Below are positions 46,151-57,112 of a stretch of 64,000 bases of DNA, piece after piece. The DNA is from Symsagittifera roscoffensis (Eukaryota > Xenacoelomorpha > Acoela > Convolutidae), in assembly GCF_963678635.1 (NCBI RefSeq), contig NC_087062.1, positions 58,668,129 to 58,732,128 of the forward strand, read 5' to 3'. The notes beneath the pieces are model-generated. The model ran no database searches. It was not told the DNA's origin and saw nothing but the letters and a program-made list of their open reading frames with translations. The translations under genes were made by a program, and so were the position numbers. Positions within the stretch are counted from its first letter, which is position 1, and each line of letters opens with the position of its first letter.

Positions 46151-46329
46151 AACATACAAACCCAACTTTGGTAGACTAGCGCCAAAGCAGTTGCGAATAC
46201 GAACCAACAATAGGAACCGAACAAGTCTGGTCGAAAGTACCATATGTAGATGAAAAGCTAGAGTATGAACGAGCAAATTATGACAAGCAAGGCGAAAGAC
46301 TAAATTGTTGTGATGAATAACAGTTTCAG

Positions 46330-47005
46330 ATGATGGAAATGAAGATCAATTATTTGTTCCAAAACAAACATTGCGCCAATGCTGATCAATCGGCGAAGGA
46401 TATTCTGAAAAAAAATCTCAAAACTCTCCGAACTAAAGAAGAGAGCATCAGGAAACAAAGTGAGGAAATCGTGATATTGACGAATGAATCAACAGACCTA
46501 GAACTGCGAATAACAGAACAGTAACGATATAATTCAAATGACTGCATTATTAAAAATGGCAAAATGAACCTTGACAACCTCAGGAAAATCATATGCGAGC
46601 TCTTCCTGCAAAAACTTGTGCAAAATTGTTCTCGTGGATATAAAAGCTTGTCTCCCTCTCAACAAAGGCCAGCATCCGAACTAAGGCAATGGGAAGCCCA
46701 TTCTTCTCAAGGAGAATCTCCCCAAACGTGATGCTGAGCTGCAAACAGTTGCCTATTGAGAGGATACGTTACAACAACTATATTCTGTCGAAATGAGGGT
46801 GGCTTCCGAACTACGATTATTGTGCTGAATCGAAGAGATGTTGAAGATCTACAATCCCGAGCGATCAAGAGAAAGAAAAAGACTGTGTCGTTATTCAAAC
46901 TTAATAACAATGCTCGAGAAGTATTAAGAAATGGTAACTGAGAGTTTATGTAACGTCTGAGAGAAACAAATGACGAAGAAAGAGGAGTTATCTAGATTTC
47001 AAGAG
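46330..47005 (+). pseudogene. Possible broken coiled-coil gene remnant
   Basis: A 64-codon frame (46330-46524) is Lys/Glu/Ile-rich with heptad-like spacing (KTLRTKEESIRKQSEEIVIL). After a stop and frame changes, similar charged helical text follows: ENLPKRDAELQTVAY near 46.7 kb, IEEMLKIYNPERSRERKR near 46.84 kb, and KKEELSRFQEDKHHKK near 46.98 kb. No introns are evident between the pieces, which fits a decayed processed copy of a coiled-coil protein. I cannot name the parent, and chance is not excluded. Confidence 0.3.
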
Positions 47006-47749
47006 GACAAACACCACAAAAAAATTTAATTCTTCGCAAACAAGTGATATAAACAATATCAATGAGTGAAAGAGACCCATGCGAGCTGCTATTTAAATCT
47101 TTAGGCCACTATCTAGAACAGTAGGCTTTTATAAAAATTTGAAGGCTTTACCATTTGTAATTGCTTTCAGTGCGACTTGGATTTGCAAATATAGTTTTAA
47201 CTACCGGTCTCCCTTTGTTCAGAACAGAGGATCTAGAGGTGTATGTTTGCGTTTACTTAGAGGCGTAGAGGCAAACCTAGAGATTTATGTTTGCAAAATA
47301 TTGGTTTTTGCAACTTTAAGTTAACAAAAATATGAAGACAATAGGCATCAGTTTAAGTTTGATTTAAAATGACATCATAAAAGTAATCTGTTTCTACAGT
47401 GCGCCGAGCAAAACTAAGCAAACCTTTCTAACAAGCATTAAAACCATAATTCTAAGCAATCAAACCTTGTTAGTTGGTGATTCAAAAAAAAAACATAAGC
47501 TGCAACAACCAAAATAGTATAAAGTTTAGGAGGATCATCTATTCATAAAAAAATACAAAATTACCACTATATCAATCTTAACAAAGCAAAGAGCCACTTC
47601 TGAAACATCAATAGACCAAGTTAGTTACAAGCATTTTTCTTGTTTCTGTTTCAATTGAAGATTGGGACATCTCAAATCACTTCCACGGACAGTTGATTTG
47701 AATTAGACGACTGATAAAAAAGAATATTTCAAAAGTTTGACCATTGAAT
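47006..47749. other. Spacer, nothing recognised
   Basis: AT-rich sequence between the coiled-coil remnant and the LINE relic. No feature supported. Confidence 0.5.
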
Positions 47750-50350
47750 CATTTGACTGATCCAATTAACTTTTGACAAATGTTGACAAGTGTTTGGAAA
47801 CACTCACCTATGAATTTTAAAATTCTGGATAAACATGCGCCAGAAAAGGATGTTTTCCTTTGACGCACAACGAAAAAACCTATGGATCACCAAAAAACTG
47901 AAGGTAAAATTATAGGGCTCGTAATTTTTTATATGCAGCTAAGAAGTAAATCATCAAGTTAATATTTGATGAACAAAAGCATTAAGCAAAAAAAGATATT
48001 TAAAATATGTTATCCGCAAAGTCAAGCAAAATTTTTATGGTAATGAGTTAGCACAGGTCAACATTAGGAATGAATGGTTTCATCTCTTCAAATACTTTTT
48101 GTGCAATAGTAACAGTTATAGACCAAAAAAATAGAAGAATCTGTTTTGAATGCTAACAAATTGCATGAGTTATTTGCTACAATTAGTGAAAATGTAGCAG
48201 CACGTTTTTGCTAATCAAATTAGTCCGAACATTCCTGCTAATAAGTCTTCTTGGTTAGAACCCAATTATCTTTTTGAAGTTTTCTAGGCCATCTCGAAAA
48301 TGGTCAAAAACTTTTAGCAGGTCTTGATGGTATTTCAAATACTTTCATTCATTTTATTGAACCTGTAATTTTGATGTATCTGTTGCACTTTTTGTACAAC
48401 AATTGCATTGAATTGGGCAAATACCCCACTTGTATAAAATTGAAAAAAAAGTGGCACTTTATAAAACGGCGTTTTTAACGATTGTAAAAATTAAAGGCCC
48501 ATTGTCATCAGTTCACTTGGTAAAGTTTTTGAGAAGCTATTACATTAAAGATTAGTCCGTTTTTCGAAGATTGTTGTCTCCTCAAAAAATTTTAGTTTGG
48601 TTTTCGGTAAGTTTGTTCTACAACTGATGCGGCGGCTATTCTGCTAAAGGAAATCAAGGATAAATCATTAAAAGAAAAGAGTAATCTGTTTGTTTTTTTT
48701 ACCTAAAGAAAGCTTCTGGCACTGTCAATCACCGGTCTTGAGTTCATAAAGAACTGTTTAACGGGCAGAAGCAAGTATCTGAAGTTGCACGGATTTATTT
48801 CAAAATGGATACAATCAACTTATTGTGTTTCTCATGGATCAGTCCCGTGGTGTTTTGTGTCTCGTTTATATTAATGACTTACCCGCTCATTGCAAATGTT
48901 TTTCTTTTTTGCAAATGATACTACCATGGCGAAAAAATGATAATCGTTTTTCTGTTGGTGTTTCTTAAGACAGCGCCTGCATGGATTGAAATTATCTCAT
49001 ACTAAATAACAATTAAACAACAAATAAAAAACTGCAGCATCAGGCCTAATTTTAGTAGATAACAAAGCATTTTTAGTAACAGATTTTGGTGTAAAAAATT
49101 TAAGAATATTGCTTGACAAAAGAAACAATTTCAACCCTCACATCAAAAACGCTTCAAACAAACTATCAAAAATTTGTGGTATTTGTATAGAATCACAAAA
49201 GTGTTTCGTCCTAAGCCTCTGTTTAATTACTACAAGACTTTCTTAAAACCCATCGTTCATCATGGTATTTTAGTATACGGTTGCGCACACGAAATTAATC
49301 TAAAGCACATTTTAAAATGCAAAATCGAATCGCAGGTGATTTTTTTTCGAAAGATGCTCTCACTCCGTTCGGAACCTTACGATTGAAGATAAATTATAAC
49401 GTGTTTTTGAAATTCAATTGTATGCACCACTATTCAAAGAAGTAGTTTGAACAGTTTTTGTAAACTAGCAACTGAAATTGAGCAAATCGTGGACAGCCCC
49501 GTCGGACTTCGAAACTATCATCTAGTTATGATAAAAAAAATTGATGGCAAGGGTACATGTGTCAAGTTAAGGCTTCAAAATAGAATGAAAATAGTAAATA
49601 ACTCTTTTAATGATTTGAAAGAGTTTGAAAATATACCTCATATTGATAGTCGATATTGGTTCAATTGCTGGGTTCACCTGATTTTAGACTGCTAAATCGG
49701 TGATATTGAAAATTTGCACGACAGCATGTTTGAAAACTAGAAATGAAGCAACTTACACGTACTACTTGGGTGTTGAGAAAACAATCAGTAAAAGCTTTCA
49801 TACTCATCAACCAAGCATTATTGCGGAGCATGTTTCACAAGTATCCCTGAAAAAAAATTATTTTTTGGGTTTCAGTTTGCGTTTAGTAAAATGAATACCC
49901 TCTTGAACTTGTTCACTTGTACTGCTGCATGCGCTCAGTTTAGTGTCCTGTATCCAAAAGTTTCCGTCCTGTTCTACAGGAGTTACGGAGACTCTAGACA
50001 CATGTCACAGCTAGTAGAAGCGTAGAAGCAATAATCATAAAGTGAACAATATCAAGAAATGTGAAGAAACCGGTTAGAGTGACTTACCACAGTTTCGCTA
50101 GAGCAATTTTGGAAAAATTAAAATCTCGCGTTTGTTTTGCCAATTTATATGATCAATACTATGGTTACAAATTTACTACTGCTACCAGTGATGGAACTAA
50201 GGGTCTTGGCTTGGAAACAGTACAGAAACAAATTAAGTTTAACGTTGAAAAATCATATCAGTTCAGTTTTCTTTCGCCATCTGCTTTTGTTTTTCTTCGA
50301 AAAGAAAAAGAATTTGCTTATAATACCCATACATTACGGTCAACAACGTC
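47750..50350 (+). pseudogene. Jockey/CR1-like LINE remnant (reverse transcriptase ORF)
   Basis: Broken plus-strand frames follow the order of a non-LTR retrotransposon ORF2. ILDKHAPEKDVFL (about 47.82 kb) is the linker between endonuclease and reverse transcriptase, with LWITKKLK after it. GLDGISNTF-like text is at about 48.32 kb. A TVNHR word is near 48.73 kb, a FANDTTM version of the catalytic FADD box near 48.91 kb, and NFNPHIKNASNKLSKICG near 49.13 kb. KPIVHHGILVYGCAHEINLK (from 49.25 kb) is the familiar post-thumb YG-L-YG motif. Many stops and frameshifts show long inactivity. The C-terminal frames at 49447-49695 and 50061-50354 may be the tail. No poly-A tail or target duplication was found. 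Confidence 0.75.
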
Positions 50351-50947
50351 GTGAGGGGCGACTGCTTTTGAGCCGTCGAGTGCTTTAACGAGCAGAATTT
50401 TACACTGAGAAGAAACCTAAGGACGGAAGTTGTGACAGCTACCCGAAGTAGCCATTTAAGTTTCGGGTTCAAGTCTTAATATAAAGAGGTTGCCTTATCT
50501 ATTTTCAAAGATTTTTAAAAACAAATTTATGAGCTTCAATAAATTTATATTCTCTTAGTTAACTAGGTAAATATTATGTGTTTTGTTATTTATAGCTGAG
50601 CCAGATCTGTTATGACCACAAACATAGCGAATCAGTCCTAAAAGTTACTTTAATCATTGACAGTTCAGTTTAATTTGCCCAACAAAAAGTTGAAAGAAAC
50701 CTACATGAAGTGATAAGGTAGGAGAGGAGTGGTTACATAAAATGACATGGTCTGTTTGTTATTCCTACCTCGTAATTTTGGACCTCAATTTTGGACTCCG
50801 CCTTCTTGCAATTAGTTCTCAATTAACTCTCAATTATTTCTCAATTGAGACCTGAAAATTAAATTGAAAGGCACACGAGAACAAATAGTCTTTTTGATAG
50901 CGGAAAGGTCAATGAAAAGAAACTGTTCAGAGTCTTCATGAATGAAA
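50351..50947. other. Spacer after the LINE remnant
   Basis: 50.35-50.48 kb is a little richer in G+C (CCGTCGAGTGCTTTAACGAG, GGGTTCAAGTCTTA) and could be LINE 3' sequence. Nothing else recognised. Confidence 0.4.
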
Positions 50948-51310
50948 CTAGCAGAATAATACTACTACTCATTGTTTTGTTTTTCCTTCTGAAGGAATTC
51001 AAATATGTAAATGATCCGACTTTCAAAGAAATTTACGCAATATTTGAGCTCCGATGTTTTTTTCTAGCAATTTTTTGACATAGGGTACTGGCAATTTTTG
51101 ACGGCCATTTTTTGTAAATTCCAAAACTTATCATTGCTCTGAGCTTAAGTTCAAACAGATGTGCCAAAAATTGCTAGTACATTCTGAACAAATACATCGG
51201 AGCTCAAATATTCCGTAAATTTCTTTGAAAGTCGGATCATTTACAAACTTGATCTCCTTCAGAAGAAAATTTGAGCTCCTTCAGAAGAAAAACCGTATAA
51301 TTCTGCTAGC
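50948..51310. mobile_element. Foldback element with arms of about 90-120 bp
   Basis: Left arm 50948-51055 and right arm 51188-51310 are inverted complements. Landmarks are CTAGCAGAATAATAC, CCTTCTGAAGGA, TGTAAATGATCCGACTTTCA, AAATTTACG and AATATTTGAGCTCCGATGT. The right arm carries a small extra duplication (GAGCTCCTTCAGAAGAAAA after GATCTCCTTCAGAAGAAAA). Confidence 0.75.
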
Positions 51311-51354
51311 ATTACGAGGCCAAAATGTGCTTTCTGTGCATTGCAAGCGGATTG

Positions 51355-51660
51355 CGCAACAGGCCAAAATCAGATTTGTCGCGGAATCCGCAACCTTGCT
51401 ACTTTTCTTTGATCTTCTTTGCTGTTTTGGATTCCACAAACAAATGCCTAAAAAACTAAGCCGCTCAAAATTGCGGCATAGCCAAATTTGCGGAATCTGC
51501 GATCATATTTGCGGAATCCAGAACAGTTTTTGGAATCCACGAACAAATAATAAGATATTTGTATAGTTAAATTGAACTGTTGCGGATTCCGCAACTGTAA
51601 GCGGAACCCGCAAATTGTAAGTTGAATCCGCTTTTTGTATGCGGATTCCGTTTACATATA
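51355..51660. repeat. Cluster of GCGGATTCCGC palindromes
   Basis: At least eight GCGGAATCC / GGATTCCGC-type words occur in 300 bases, several joined into palindromes such as TTGCGGATTCCGCAA (51579-51593). Spacing is irregular. Neither coding nor a regular tandem repeat. Confidence 0.7.
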
Positions 51661-51847
51661 TGTATATGTGTAGTATGGCGTTTAAAATTATGTGTTTCAA
51701 TTACTGGTCACCTAATACTTTTGAATTACTGGTTAAATTTTGCCGAATCTACTTACAGTCTCAACAGTCATTCATATTGGAAGTATTCCTTACACGAAAT
51801 AAGTCTTCGCTTACAAATTAATAGCATCGAAACTTAATATCGAAGCT

Positions 51848-51982
51848 ATCCCAAGTTGGCCAAATTAGTATCGTCTGTAAACCACCATAACTTTACAAAA
51901 ATGTTCACAAGTCAGACTTGTGATAATTTTTGTAAAGTTAAGGTGGCTTACAGACTATACCAATTCGGCCATTTTGGGATAA
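51848..51982. mobile_element. Long hairpin element P1
   Basis: The sequence folds on a centre near 51917: TATCCCAAGTTGGCCAAATT...ACTTTACAAAAATGTTCACA on the left mirrors GTGATAATTTTTGTAAAGTT...AATTCGGCCATTTTGGGATA on the right. It shares the CCATAACTTTACAAAAA and GGCCAAATT words with dispersed repeat R and is probably a related foldback MITE. The right outer arm is cut short by P2. Confidence 0.75.
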
Positions 51983-52001
51983 ATCAAAATCATAGACTGA
52001 A

Positions 52002-52270
52002 TTAAAAATCATAGACTGAATGAATTCCTTGCTTACGATTTAACAGCTTGAAGTATATCGAACTTCTCCCAAAATGGCAGAATTGGTATAGTCTGTAAAG
52101 CACCTTAACTTTACAAAAATATTCACGAGTCCGACTTCTGAACACTTTTGTAAAGTTAAGGTGGTTTACAGACTATACCAATTCGGCCATTTTGGGATAA
52201 GTCCGATGTACTTCAAACTGTTAATTCGTCTTCGTACTTGAAGCGAGGAATTAATTCAGTCTATGATTTT
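52002..52270. mobile_element. Long hairpin element P2, arms about 130 bp
   Basis: It runs from ATCATAGACTGAATGAATTCC to GGAATTAATTCAGTCTATGAT as long inverted repeats centred near 52135. The inner part is nearly identical to P1 (TTGGTATAGTCTGTAAAGCA / GTGGTTTACAGACTATACC). The ATCATAGACTGAAT word also precedes it at 51986, so it seems to have inserted beside or into P1. Confidence 0.8.
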
Positions 52271-52880
52271 GAAAGAAATAAAAACTAAAAGAAAAAATTT
52301 GTTGTGGTCGGAACTTTTTTTGAATCTGGATGAATGTTGATCATTGGGTAAAAGAGTTTTCTTCCGGGATAGAAAAAGGAAAAATAGAAGAATAAAAAGG
52401 AAAGTAGGGAGAATTTGAATGCTGGAAACGCATGGTGGACTTTGTTCAAAAAATTATCGACTGGTCTGTCCAATAGACCTCATGAGAGCTTCCCTCATCT
52501 TGGCCATGCCCAGATAGCATGGGGTTTTGGCAGCTGCTCCGATTGACCCCGCCAGTTGAGCCAATCCGATTTCCATCTTCCGCACTCCGTCATTCTACAT
52601 GTTTAAACAATCGCTATTGTCTATCGAGAAAAAGAATGAATTATGTACATAATTTTAAATTCTAGTTGAGCTATTTACTGGAGCTATATTTGTATAACTT
52701 TGAAAGGCTTCGAGGAAAAGAGGAAAAAATTGTTTTTTTTTTCTAGCGAACGCCGCCAACCCCCCCCCCCCCCATCCACAAAAAAACATCTGAAAATTAG
52801 TAGATGCTGCAGAAATAGTTTTTAGAAAAATTTTAGGATTGTTCGGCCAGAAACTGCTGTCACATGCAGTAGCGGATGAT
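52271..52880. other. Spacer before the assembly gap
   Basis: No gene recognised. A poly-C tract of 14-15 bases lies near 52760. A short G+C-balanced patch is at 52480-52600. Confidence 0.5.
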
Positions 52881-53080
52881 NNNNNNNNNNNNNNNNNNNN
52901 NNNNNNNNNNNNNNNNNNNNNNNNNNNNNNNNNNNNNNNNNNNNNNNNNNNNNNNNNNNNNNNNNNNNNNNNNNNNNNNNNNNNNNNNNNNNNNNNNNNN
53001 NNNNNNNNNNNNNNNNNNNNNNNNNNNNNNNNNNNNNNNNNNNNNNNNNNNNNNNNNNNNNNNNNNNNNNNNNNNNNNNN
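52881..53080. other. Assembly gap (200 N)
   Basis: Exactly 200 undetermined bases. A round number suggests a fixed-size scaffold gap, so the true distance is unknown. Open frames crossing it are meaningless. Confidence 0.99.
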
Positions 53081-53200
53081 AATCTGCTTACAGTTCACAA
53101 AATGCACAATTTGGCATCGTAAGGCTGCATACGCAGTTTCACCCACAATTTCTTACACAAAAAGCTATGATTCTCGAAAAGTCAAGTTTTCGATTCGATA

Positions 53201-54215
53201 ACCGTTTTTTGGTATCTTTTTGATTTTTCTTGATAGCTATCCTACCAATTTTGATATCAAGGATTTTTTCAAAACAACAAGTTGTTGAAAGCTTAAAGCA
53301 TAAAAGGCCACTACCAATTTTTTTAAATTCTGGCCTGCCTTCCAAAAATTTTTGAAACATTGACCGTTTTCTGGAAATGTTTATTACTTCTCTCGAAAAA
53401 TACCCTACCATTCTTAGGTTAAGAATTCAATGGAGAAATTCGAATTTGGGCATTTCCTCTGCAGAAAAAAATTATGGATTTTGGAAAGGCAAATTTATGA
53501 AGTTTTGACCGTTTTTTAAAAACCTTTCAACTTTTCTTATAAGCTATCCTTAAAAACCTCATATGAGGGATTCAATCGAAAGATCGGCTGCGAATAATTT
53601 TCCTGCAAAAACGGCATTGCTTTAAAATTTTGTAAGAAAAAAGTTGTCCTTGGAAAAATTTCAATTTCTGAAAAATTTTCTCTCTTCTCAATTATTTTAG
53701 TAGAGAAACAACTAATTTGAAATTATTGACCGTTTTTTGGTATCTTTTATCATACCAATATTGATATCAAGTTGTTGAAAGCCTAATGCATAAAAGGCGA
53801 CTACCAATTTTTTTAAAAGTTCTGGCCTTCCAAAAAGTCTTGAAACATTGACCGTTTTTTGGAAGTTTTTTTACTTCTCTCGAAAATACCCTGCCATTCT
53901 TAGGTTAAGAATTCAATCGAGAGAGAAACCCGAATTTGGAAATTTCCTCTGCAGAAAAAAATATGGATTTCGGAAAGTCAAGTTTATAAAGTTTTGACCG
54001 TTTTTTAAAATCTTTTAACTTTTCTGATAAACTATCCTCAAAAATCTTAAATGAGGGGTTCAATCGAAAGATCGGCTGCGAGAATTTTTCCTGCAAAAGC
54101 GGCATCGCCTTAAAATTTTGCAAGAAAAATGTTTTGTTCTTGGGAAAATTTCAATTCCTGAAAAATTTTTACTCTCACTTATTTTAGTAGAGAAACAACT
54201 ATTTTGAAATTACCC
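53201..54215. repeat. About 530-bp direct repeat, two diverged units
   Basis: ACCGTTTTTTGGTATCTTTT begins at 53201 and again at 53729. Both units then carry the CTACCAATTTTTTTAAA, ACATTGACCGTTTT, CTTAGGTTAAGAATTCAAT, CAATCGAAAGATCGGCTGCG and GTAGAGAAACAACTA words in order. Divergence looks near 10%. A third, partial unit begins the duplicated block at 57131. Satellite-like; no coding role is evident. Confidence 0.8.
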
Positions 54216-54829
54216 ATCGTGTGGCGAATTCAAAAGTAATCGAACAGGTACCTGCAGCTTTAACTTCGCCCCTAATTTTTCACAAAATGCTTTTTTAATT
54301 TTGTGTTGTATTCGAAATAGAGGAAGCTCCGCTCCGCTTCGCCTCGCTGTTAGACATTTGCTGTCAAAAAATATTTTTTATGTCTTTAGACAATTGCTGT
54401 CACATATTTGTTTTTAAAATGTATTTAGATAATAACCGATCGTGACACTAGGAAGATGGCATATTGGACGAGAGAGAAGAGAGTGAATAGAGCGCAATGA
54501 AGGGTCAGAGCAACGTTCACCTGAAACAGATCAGAAAAGTTTTTTTAACTACTCACACGCCACACCCTCCAACGTAGGTTGGGTGTAGGTGAATGTTTGA
54601 ATGTGAATCATTATTTTCATAAACAGTTGAAGAACCAAACCTTCACATTTACTTCATGTAAGCTCTATTTTTTTTTCAATGTATACCATTACCATCTCAT
54701 AGGCTTCAGTTAAATTGAACTGCTGTTTTTTACTACCTGGGCTGAAAAGCTTGAATCTTGATTTGACCTCAACGGTTTAATGATGTCCGGTTTTCGACCC
54801 ATCCTGACACGTTCAAACCAAGACTTCGG

Positions 54830-55215
54830 TCGAGCCAAAATCAAAACAGAGTCGAATATAGTTGAACCATGGATCTAATAAGGTCGAATCATGTCTCAAA
54901 CGGTCTTGGCTCAAACAGAGTAGAATCCTGGGTAAAACATGGTAAATTCCTGGCTACAATAGAGTCGAAACAAGCATCGAACAGGGTCAAATCATGGGTC
55001 TAACAGGTTCGACTCATGGGCCTAACAGGGTCAGACCATGGGTCAAACAGGGTCGAACCATGAGTCAAACATGGTCGAACCGACGATCTAACAGTGTAAA
55101 TTCCAGTATCTAATTGGGTGAAATCAAGCGTCGAACAGGGTCGAATCATGGATTAAACAGGGTCAAATCCTGGTTCAAACAGGGTCGAATGATTGGTAAA
55201 AGAGAGTTGATTCAT
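54830..55215. repeat. 22-bp minisatellite (unit 1)
   Basis: Imperfect head-to-tail repeats of about 22 bases with consensus near AACAGGGTCGAATCATGGGT. At least seven consecutive units keep the exact 22-base spacing (e.g. AACAGGGTCAGACCATGGGT, AACAGGGTCGAACCATGAGT). A period not divisible by three argues against coding. Confidence 0.85.
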
Positions 55216-55640
55216 GCGTCGAACAGTTTCGAATAATGCGTGAATAGAAAAACAATACAGTTTTTCACACAAACAAAAGTTAAGCGACGTTACAAGACCC
55301 ACCCGAAAAATTGAATTCCTATATACTACGTTTGTGAGCTGAATAAGAAACGACATTTCGACTTACTTAACTACTTTCGATAATTATCATTTTTTCAATG
55401 CCCAGTAATGATATTTTTGCTATTATTGAATCATTGTCTTTTTTTCGAGGGGGTTTAAAAAACGGCCATTTGATGAATTCGGACTAATAATTGCTGTTTA
55501 TAACTTTAGTCATTCTTTTCCGGTCGAAATGTCTATTTTATGTTCCGACTTTCAAAGTCGATATCATACTGTCACTGCTGGACCGCAAAACCATAATCAA
55601 AGCAAATGTTTAAGTATTGCACAGCCACCAGCGACACAGT

Positions 55641-56039
55641 CACCAGCGGATTTAGGGGGGGGGGGCGGACACCCCCCCCCCCTCAGGGATTCGACCCCCT
55701 GCCGACCCAAAGGGTCCCCCTTTGCCCTTTGTACAATTTTAAGATATCCATTTTTCGCTGACTGGCACTAAAATTTTATATTTAAAGCCGCCCTCGGCGC
55801 TAATTGTGAGGGGGATGGCGCGCCGAAAAAGCGCGATATTTTGGTCAAAACTTGCCAAAAAGTGCCTAAAAACGCCTTTTTCAAAACTTCGCCATTTTGG
55901 TCAAAATGGTGTCTTTATAGTGATTTGGGAGAGCTCAGAAAATCATTTTGGTCGACCTAAAAAAAAAACAAAAGGTCGACAAAATTTTCAAAAACTTTTT
56001 GAAAATCCGCCCCCCGAGAAAATCCTAGATCCGCCCCTG
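55641..56039. mobile_element. hAT-like MITE with CAGGGGCGGATCTAGG terminus (unit 1)
   Basis: The 399-bp element begins CACCAGCGGATTTAGG and ends CCTAGATCCGCCCCTG, as imperfect terminal inverted repeats. Flanking 8-mers GACACAGT (55633-55640) and GACACAGC (56040-56047) match at 7 of 8. CAGGGGCGGATC-type ends with 8-bp duplications are typical of hAT elements in many animals. Long G and C tracts near its left end form a strong potential hairpin. Confidence 0.88.
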
Positions 56040-56047
56040 GACACAGC

Positions 56048-57112
56048 CAAATTGTTCGACCACGGTGAAAGAAAACCTCCACCTCAAGCATGATGAAAAA
56101 CCATCCTGAGCAGGGTTAAATTAAATTTCAACCACTTCTCTTCCGACAACTGGCATTTTGTCAGCTAAAACATGCAACCGCATGAAAATTCTTTGTATTG
56201 CGACGGTTCAAATCAATTGACAGCTAGGCACTTTCTCGCTGCAAAACGGCATAATTATCACAAAGTTTTCAAATGAGCCGTTTAAAAATTCTTTCTCTCA
56301 GAACATCTTTTAAATTTTCAAAACTCAATACTCATCAGATTTTGCCTTCACACTTTTGTATTTTTTGATATCTTTCCCTAGCTATTTAGCTGCATTAAAT
56401 AAATTATTGTTTTTCACCCCATGTTTCATGAAAACGAGCCCAGACAAAAACTTCGTATTAATTGCTTTTGCACCAGAAGAAGACGTAATATCGGCGGCTT
56501 TTCGGCTACTATCCCTCGAGGTTTTGTTTTATGGCTTTTATGGCCTGATATAGGTTACTTCGAAGCCTCGTGGTACGGTGCTACAATCCTTACCGACGAT
56601 TGAATAAACCTTTCAAATCTCCACAGGGAGTTTGAAAATGCAAAGGACGGGAAACATAAAACTAAAAATAGCTCATGAAAAATATCTCCCCTGCCCCGGG
56701 AGGTTAAAACGTTTGCAGGATAATTAAAATAAAGATCTTGGAAGGCTCACTGGGTAAACTTGGAAGGCTCACTGGAAGTTGATTTGAGCTCGGGGCTAGA
56801 GTTCATGGAGGTCAGGAATTGTTTGTTTGGAATTTGGTGGCGTTTGTTTTCTTTGGTTGAATCGATCGTGACAATTACCGCATACTTGTATCTAATAAGC
56901 GGGACGAGATTGATAAAAGGAACCAAACTTGGCTTTTGTTAGTGTTGACAGGGAGCGGGATGGAGCAATAAAACTTGTGAGGAGGAGTGAATTAGGCGGA
57001 TGCTATGACTGAAAGGGGAGGGCGATACTTGAACCAAAACTACGTGTAAATGAAGATAAAGCATTGTAGGAAACCCGAGAGCCTCCAAGAGGCAGAAAAA
57101 AACTGCGAAGTC
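56048..57112. other. Unassigned rest of tandem unit 1
   Basis: Nothing recognised. Short plus-strand frames (56356-56553, 56760-56942) have no motif. A TTGGAAGGCTCACTGG word is duplicated within about 20 bases at 56739-56775. Confidence 0.5.

Larger units (their letters stand above)
53844..57112. repeat. 3.27-kb tandem duplication, unit 1
   Basis: It is almost identical base for base to unit 2 (57131-60396), with a constant offset of 3287 that falls to 3284 after a homopolymer length change. It contains most of one 530-bp repeat, a CGCTCCGCTTCGCCTCGC word, a 22-bp minisatellite, a hAT-like MITE and unassigned sequence. No gene is recognised inside. Confidence 0.93.

Noticed and set aside
45819-46276. 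Two minus-strand frames of 64 and 74 codons
   Set aside because: They lie across the LTR and its leader and have no protein motif.
52655-53223. Open frames of 115-163 codons over 52.65-53.22 kb
   Set aside because: Most of their length is the 200-base N gap.
54830-55215. Regular short repeats that might suggest a CRISPR array
   Set aside because: Units are contiguous 22-base imperfect repeats without unique spacers, in a eukaryotic genome. A minisatellite is the right description.
55529-56093. Plus-strand frames of 80 and 95 codons in tandem unit 1
   Set aside because: They run through the hAT-like MITE and its G/C tracts, and change length with the homopolymers in unit 2.
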